From NCBI GenBank assembly GCA_947594425.1, contig CANQED010000001.1:62001-126000 (forward strand): a DNA stretch of 64,000 bases, given 5' to 3'. This stretch comes from an uncultured Ruminiclostridium sp. (GTDB lineage Bacteria > Bacillota > Clostridia > Oscillospirales > Ruminococcaceae). A program made the translations under genes and the position numbers. Each line of letters starts with the position of its first letter. Positions within the stretch are counted from its first letter, which is position 1. Below the pieces are notes generated by a model, which was not told the origin of the DNA, made no database searches, and was given only the letters and a program-made list of their open reading frames with translations. Positions 60,166 to 64,000 of this stretch are shown here, one piece after another.

Positions 60166-60902
60166 AGTCCCAAGCCGTCGACCCAATCCTTTACCGTGCT
60201 TTCGTCCGCTCTCGACTGAAAGCGCTGACCCTCGAGCCAGTTACCCGTGCCTGCCATTTCGGCGAGGAGCGTGCCGCTGCTGCCAATTCCCGAGGTCGAC
60301 GAGGTGCAGAACGGTATCACCGTTTTACCCGTAAAATCATTAGCCTTTACGAACGTATCGGTCGGCCACGCGGCTATTCCCCACCAGATAGGATAGCCTA
60401 TAAACACCTTGTCATAGTCCGCCCAGTTATCTACCGATGTCGAGGTAAGCTCCACATTGCGTAAAGATTCGTCGTCATGCTCGCGGGATACGCGGCTGTC
60501 GGGGTCGGTCCAGTTAAGGTCTGCGTCGGTGTACGGCTCTGTCGGAGTTATCTCGAACAGATCAGCGCCCGTCGCGGACACGATATATTCTGCGACAGCC
60601 TTTGTATTGCCCGACGCGGAGTAAACGACCACAAGGGTCTTACCGCCCTCGCTCGGCTCGTCGCTCGGCGCTTCACTTGCGGCATTGTCCGTCTCGCTGT
60701 CGGCGAGAGAGCTTGCAGGCTCCGCCGCTTCGCTTTGTTCCTCGGTGCTATCGGCATTATCGGCGCTTGTCGCCGCCGCCGAGGTCGCTTCGCTTTGTTC
60801 CTGACTGCTCTCCGCGTCAGAAGAAGCGGTAGGCGTGCTTTCGCAGCCCGCCAAAGCGAGCACAAGCATAACGCTTAAAACCGATGCAAATAACTTTTTC
60901 AT
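60162..60902 (-). CDS. Lipid-anchored flavodoxin
   Basis: This 246-residue protein has a lipoprotein signal ending VLALAGC (Cys20), a Ser/Ala/Glu-rich linker (about 22-86) and a flavodoxin domain (about 88-245) with VVVYSASGNTKAVAEYI as FMN phosphate loop, FIGYPIWWGIAAW and PFCTSSTSGIGSSG. Flavodoxins are normally cytosolic; this one is expected on the outer face of the membrane. It may exchange electrons with the DUF4405 cytochrome encoded at the end of the operon. GGAGAG precedes the ATG. Confidence 0.88.
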   Translation of the reverse strand: MKKLFASVLSVMLVLALAGCESTPTASSDAESSQEQSEATSAAATSADNADSTEEQSEAAEPASSLADSETDNAASEAPSDEPSEGGKTLVVVYSASGNTKAVAEYIVSATGADLFEITPTEPYTDADLNWTDPDSRVSREHDDESLRNVELTSTSVDNWADYDKVFIGYPIWWGIAAWPTDTFVKANDFTGKTVIPFCTSSTSGIGSSGTLLAEMAGTGNWLEGQRFQSRADESTVKDWVDGLGL

Positions 60903-60916
60903 AATTTTACTCTCCT

Positions 60917-61090
60917 TTAAAATTTATTCTGTAAAATCTCCGTCCCATTCTCCGGGGGGATTTGTGAACATACCGCCCATAGCGTCATAATTAAGGTTAA
61001 AATATCTGCCGCTATCCCTCTATCCTGCGCCGAACAGGAGGTAAATATATATATCATAATTATCAGCCCCAACGCTGTAAGTCGTTTCAT
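60917..61090 (-). pseudogene. Small lipoprotein gene, probably frameshifted
   Basis: An ATG at 61090 with GGGGTGAAAG upstream opens MKRLTALGLIIMIYIFTSC, a clear lipoprotein signal with Cys19. The frame continues to 57 residues. From about 61030 another frame reads a more protein-like tail, DSGRYFNLNYDAMGGMF then TNPPGEWDGDFTE, ending at 60924. I read it as a short lipoprotein broken by a one-base frameshift and left at the head of the redox operon; it may be a remnant of a larger one. Confidence 0.45.
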
Positions 61091-61131
61091 ACTTTCACCC
61101 CATTCAGCGTGCGGTGTTTTGTTCTGATTTT

Positions 61132-61167
61132 ATTATACAAAAAAAGAGACCTCGTGAGAAGTCTCGA
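61132..61167 (-). terminator. Terminator of the NUDIX gene overlapping a -10 box
   Basis: GAGAC/GTCTC (61146-61150 and 61161-61165) form a stem followed on the minus strand by seven T. TATAAT lies immediately after (61132-61137) and may be the -10 of the redox operon, with a poor -35 (TTCTCA) 17 bases upstream. The rest of the 60903-61262 gap holds only the lipoprotein remnant. Confidence 0.55.
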
Positions 61168-61262
61168 TTAGTTTATCAGTTATAACTTTAGGTTGCAACT
61201 TATACGTACCATAAAAATATTGTCCGCCTGCTGTATCAATTTACAAAAGGCAAGAAAATTAT

Positions 61263-61721
61263 TCAAACCCCATATATTTCATATTCATCTGCATTAGTCG
61301 ATTTCGGAACATATCCGCTTTTTTCCAAAGCATTATTCTTGTTATAAAGATACGCCTTTAAAATCTCACGGCTCATATTTGTGATATCATCGCGCTTTAC
61401 CGCGTCTTTTGCCGAAATAAGCAGCACCTCGTTGTTTTCGTACCCGTCTGACATCGGCTTGCCGCAGATATACTCCGTTGTAAAAACAATGCACCATTGC
61501 TGAGGTTTAAATTGCACCGAGAAAACAGCTTTTGCCTTTACGGTGACCCCTGTTTCTTCTAACACCTCTCTTTCGGCTGCTCTTGATGGGAGCTCGTTTT
61601 CCTGCACAAAGCCGCCGGGAATAAGTATCCTGTCTTTTGCCGTTCCGTAAGTATGACGAACCATAAGAATTTTGTCGTCTATATCAACTATCGCACATAC
61701 TGTAAAATAATTATTGTTCAT
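61263..61721 (-). CDS. NUDIX hydrolase
   Basis: From the ATG at 61721 (GAGGTG upstream) it is 152 residues. The Nudix box is complete: GGFVQENELPSRAAEREVL then EETGV, with the catalytic Arg-Glu and Glu-Glu. The enzyme would cleave a nucleoside diphosphate-linked substrate; which one is not predictable. It lies between the LysR regulator and the redox operon on the same strand. Confidence 0.92.
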   Translation of the reverse strand: MNNNYFTVCAIVDIDDKILMVRHTYGTAKDRILIPGGFVQENELPSRAAEREVLEETGVTVKAKAVFSVQFKPQQWCIVFTTEYICGKPMSDGYENNEVLLISAKDAVKRDDITNMSREILKAYLYNKNNALEKSGYVPKSTNADEYEIYGV

Positions 61722-61756
61722 AATCAAAATCACCTCTTATTAAAACATATACATTT

Positions 61757-62641
61757 TTATATTACCGCCTTTACCGCCTCCAAAAACCTCTCCACGGTAT
61801 GTGACGGCTCGTTGGAATAAAGCACGCCGAACGGGATACTGTGCTCCCACTCGACCGGGATGACCTTTAGCATAGGGTGGACGCAATTCCAGCTTTGAAT
61901 TACCAGCAGCACGTTTTTTTCCTGCTCGCAGCGGTTGAAAATATTCATATCGTAAAAGTCAAAATCGGTGATTTTTATCTGCTTGTGGTCGTTAAGCTCG
62001 TCGCGCAGCCTGTCAACATAACTGCTCCAGCCGCGGTGCATCAAAAGCAATTCCTCACCGTACAAGTCGCTTATCGTAAGCTTTTCCTTTTGAGCAAGCG
62101 GGTGATAAATAGACACCGCACAGCAAAGCGGCTCTTTAGTTATTTCAAGTCCCGCGCACCCGCGCACCTCGAGCAAGGTATCGTCAAAAAGCCCCGTCAC
62201 CACGTCGATATTCTGCCCGAGGTTTTTGAGAATTTCCCGCGCATTTTCGGGCGTATTCTCGAATGGCACGAGCTGAAAGCTGATATCCGAGCAGTGCTCG
62301 TGAATTTTCGGCCATAAATCTGTCAGTATCTGCGCGGGAGTCATCGGCGACGTGCCGATACGGATAACAGCGCTCTTCTCAAGGCTCGCGTTTCTCGCGC
62401 GGCGTACAGCCTCTTCGCTGTAGGACAGGATATATTTAGCGTCGGTGTAAAGCGACTCGCCCGCTTTGGTGAGCTTCAGTCCCCTGTGCGTCCGCTCAAA
62501 GAGCTGCACGCCGACTTCGTTTTCTAAAAGATTTATCTGCTTAATAACCGCGGTGGAGGTTATGTAAAGTTCCTCCGCCGCCTTGTTAAAGCTGCCCGCC
62601 TCGACTATCGCGACAAAGGTCTCGAGATGTGTGTTGTTCAT
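61757..62641 (-). CDS. LysR family transcriptional regulator
   Basis: This 294-residue regulator has the winged helix-turn-helix (about 2-60: HLETFVAIVEAGSFNKAAEEL, FERTHRGLKLTKAGE) and a periplasmic-binding-like effector domain (about 88-290). AAGGAG precedes the ATG. LysR genes of this kind commonly regulate neighbouring oxidoreductases, so the redox operon ending at 54985 is the likely target. I found no clear T-N11-A operator in the nearby gaps. Confidence 0.92.
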   Translation of the reverse strand: MNNTHLETFVAIVEAGSFNKAAEELYITSTAVIKQINLLENEVGVQLFERTHRGLKLTKAGESLYTDAKYILSYSEEAVRRARNASLEKSAVIRIGTSPMTPAQILTDLWPKIHEHCSDISFQLVPFENTPENAREILKNLGQNIDVVTGLFDDTLLEVRGCAGLEITKEPLCCAVSIYHPLAQKEKLTISDLYGEELLLMHRGWSSYVDRLRDELNDHKQIKITDFDFYDMNIFNRCEQEKNVLLVIQSWNCVHPMLKVIPVEWEHSIPFGVLYSNEPSHTVERFLEAVKAVI

Positions 62642-62674
62642 TACTCCCGCTCCTTTCTTGATTAATAGTATCTT

Positions 62675-64000
62675 TCAACTGCTCTGTTTTAATTCCGCGA
62701 TAAATGTCGTCACGGAATTTGCTTTAAGCTTAGCTGAAAAGCCCGACTTTTGCATAATACAAATATCGCCAAGCTCCGCCCAGTGCTCGCCCGTTTCAAT
62801 ATCCCCCGAGGTTCTGACCGCGTGGATATTTTCCGACCCGAGCGAAAAGCCCGCTAGCTCAAAATCGCACATTATGTCCTCTGCGCGGTCGTTTACCACG
62901 ACTATGCAAAGATATTTTTCGTCGTAGGCGGCGAGGGCGTTTTCGCCGATATGCACTATTGTCATTTTCGGGCGGATGTATCTGCTGAACTGCCCCATTA
63001 CATAATACTTTTGCGTAAGGAGAACGGTCTTATTATCGTGGTCTGCGACCGCAAGTCCCCAGTACCCCGAGTTAAGGTCTAAAGCGCCTCTGTCCTTGTT
63101 GCCGTTATAGCCTTCCTTGCTGATATGGCTGTCAATTATCTGCCACATTATCCATGCCGAGGGTGAGAGGGCGTTTATATCTCTGATGATTTTTTTAGCA
63201 AACCACAGCGGTGCCGCCATTTCTCCCGCGTTCTCCCCCGCCGTGCCGCCGCCGTCGGTCTCACTCATCCACAGCTCAAAGCCGACTTGCCGTGAAAGCT
63301 CGCCGAGCTTTTCCGCGCCGTTTTCGTCGTAGGAGTGGGTATTTATCCGCCCGATAACCGCTTTAGCCGTGTCAGAATACGCCATATACGCGTTGTATTG
63401 GTATTCGCAGCCCGTTTCGTCGCTTGCCGCAATAATAATGTCGGACAGCCCCGCCGCTTTAAGCGCATTAGCGGTTTCGGTTATTATCCTCGACTGAGAA
63501 TTTCCGAGGTCAAAGTGGCAGCCCTCCTGCTTCCAATTATTTGCCCACCAAAAATCGGTGCTCGGTTCATTCATAGGGGAAAGAGAGGTCACTTTTATAT
63601 TCATTTGCTCAACGATATATTTTGTAACATCCGCCAAATATTTTGCAAAATCCTCATAAGCGTCCTCGCGGAGATTGTCCTTAGCGGGGTCGGCATTTCC
63701 CGACGAGCAGCCGCTAACGGTCATATAATACGGCGGCGAATTAGAAAACACTTCTACAATAGCGTCCTCGCCCGCCGCCTTATATGCCCGAGCAAGCGCA
63801 TTTAGCTGATTTCTATCGGCGGTGACGTCATAAGCCGCACTCTCCGAGGACTTCCACCCCGGAACAGCAGAGTCGGTGCGGGTGATATGGTGATGATCCG
63901 GCGCGTCGCCGCCGCCGATATTGTACCGCATTATATTCAGCCCGAGCTTATCCTTGGAGAAAAATAAGTCCGCTATTTGCCGCGTCAGCTTATCGGAATA
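62675..64000 (-). CDS. Glycoside hydrolase family 30, N-terminus beyond the window
   Basis: The frame is open to the right edge, with 23 codons before the first internal ATG (63931) that read as GH30 (DKLGLNIMRYNIGGG), so the true start is outside. Visible are the TIM barrel (SNSPPYYMTVSG) with the acid/base Glu in SLSPMNEPSTDFWW and the nucleophile Glu in LWMSETDGGG, then the C-terminal beta-sandwich ending TFIAELKQ. The catalytic pair is complete. Activity resembles the endo-beta-1,6-galactanase/glucanase branch; the substrate cannot be fixed. Confidence 0.88.
   Translation of the reverse strand, partial: YSDKLTRQIADLFFSKDKLGLNIMRYNIGGGDAPDHHHITRTDSAVPGWKSSESAAYDVTADRNQLNALARAYKAAGEDAIVEVFSNSPPYYMTVSGCSSGNADPAKDNLREDAYEDFAKYLADVTKYIVEQMNIKVTSLSPMNEPSTDFWWANNWKQEGCHFDLGNSQSRIITETANALKAAGLSDIIIAASDETGCEYQYNAYMAYSDTAKAVIGRINTHSYDENGAEKLGELSRQVGFELWMSETDGGGTAGENAGEMAAPLWFAKKIIRDINALSPSAWIMWQIIDSHISKEGYNGNKDRGALDLNSGYWGLAVADHDNKTVLLTQKYYVMGQFSRYIRPKMTIVHIGENALAAYDEKYLCIVVVNDRAEDIMCDFELAGFSLGSENIHAVRTSGDIETGEHWAELGDICIMQKSGFSAKLKANSVTTFIAELKQSS

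Noticed and set aside
61168-61200. MerR-type promoter (TTGCAA-N17-TAAACT) before the redox operon
   Set aside because: The dyad is weak, a terminator follows at once, and the nearby regulator is LysR, not MerR.
1-64000. tRNA, rRNA, tmRNA or other housekeeping RNA genes
   Set aside because: I scanned for conserved T-loop and rRNA core sequences and found none; a covariance search could still reveal one.

Overview
The window looks like a chromosomal segment of an anaerobic, low-to-moderate GC Bacillota of class Clostridia, most like Ruminococcus/Oscillospiraceae. The evidence is strong AGGAGG-type ribosome binding sites, TTGACA-N17-TATAAT promoters, a leucine-type T-box, the rpmG-secE-nusG-rplK-rplA order, a YmfF/YmfH-type M16 peptidase pair and many gut-type lipoproteins. 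I see no rRNA, tRNA, CRISPR array or insertion sequence. Family names are recognised from motifs, not from searches.

Region 1 (1-8600) is an NHLM-type bacteriocin locus on the minus strand: an ECF sigma factor, a HlyD-like adaptor, a peptidase-containing ABC exporter, a second ABC protein, two Nif11-like double-glycine precursors and a small leader-like protein. Beside it is a tyrosine recombinase gene enclosed by a perfect 22-bp inverted repeat (7330-7351 / 8531-8552). Inside the repeat is a consensus promoter that now points away from the operon into a terminator. Inverting the segment would point it at the sigma factor operon. I read this as a self-encoded invertible promoter switch.

Region 2 (8.6-25.8 kb) holds two ABC-2/MacB-like transporter operons (one with a broken permease gene), four tiny genes, a serine hydrolase and two GNAT acetyltransferases separated by a repeated promoter-bearing element, and a hybrid histidine kinase with a fused solute-binding/5'-nucleotidase-like lipoprotein.

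Region 3 (26-48.4 kb) is mostly housekeeping: aconitase and NADP-isocitrate dehydrogenase (towards 2-oxoglutarate), GHL10-like and amidase wall enzymes, a MITE-like element, a MATE transporter, leuA with its T-box, the ribosomal/secE/nusG operon, folD, lgt, the M16 pair and a trmO gene frameshifted near its 3' end.

Region 4 (48.4-54.9 kb) carries a repeat-rich zinc-ribbon membrane protein, a Phd/PIN toxin-antitoxin pair with its operator, and a six-gene surface protein operon. That operon's promoter has a run of nine G in its 17-bp spacer, the arrangement expected for slipped-strand phase variation.

Region 5 (55-64 kb) is a redox/esterase cluster: a DUF4405 cytochrome, two esterases, an iron-type alcohol dehydrogenase, an aldo/keto reductase and two flavodoxins, one lipid-anchored. 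A NUDIX hydrolase, a LysR regulator and a GH30 glycosidase cut by the right edge follow. The main theme is that two surface or secreted functions, bacteriocin export and the surface operon, each appear to sit behind a different phase-variation device.
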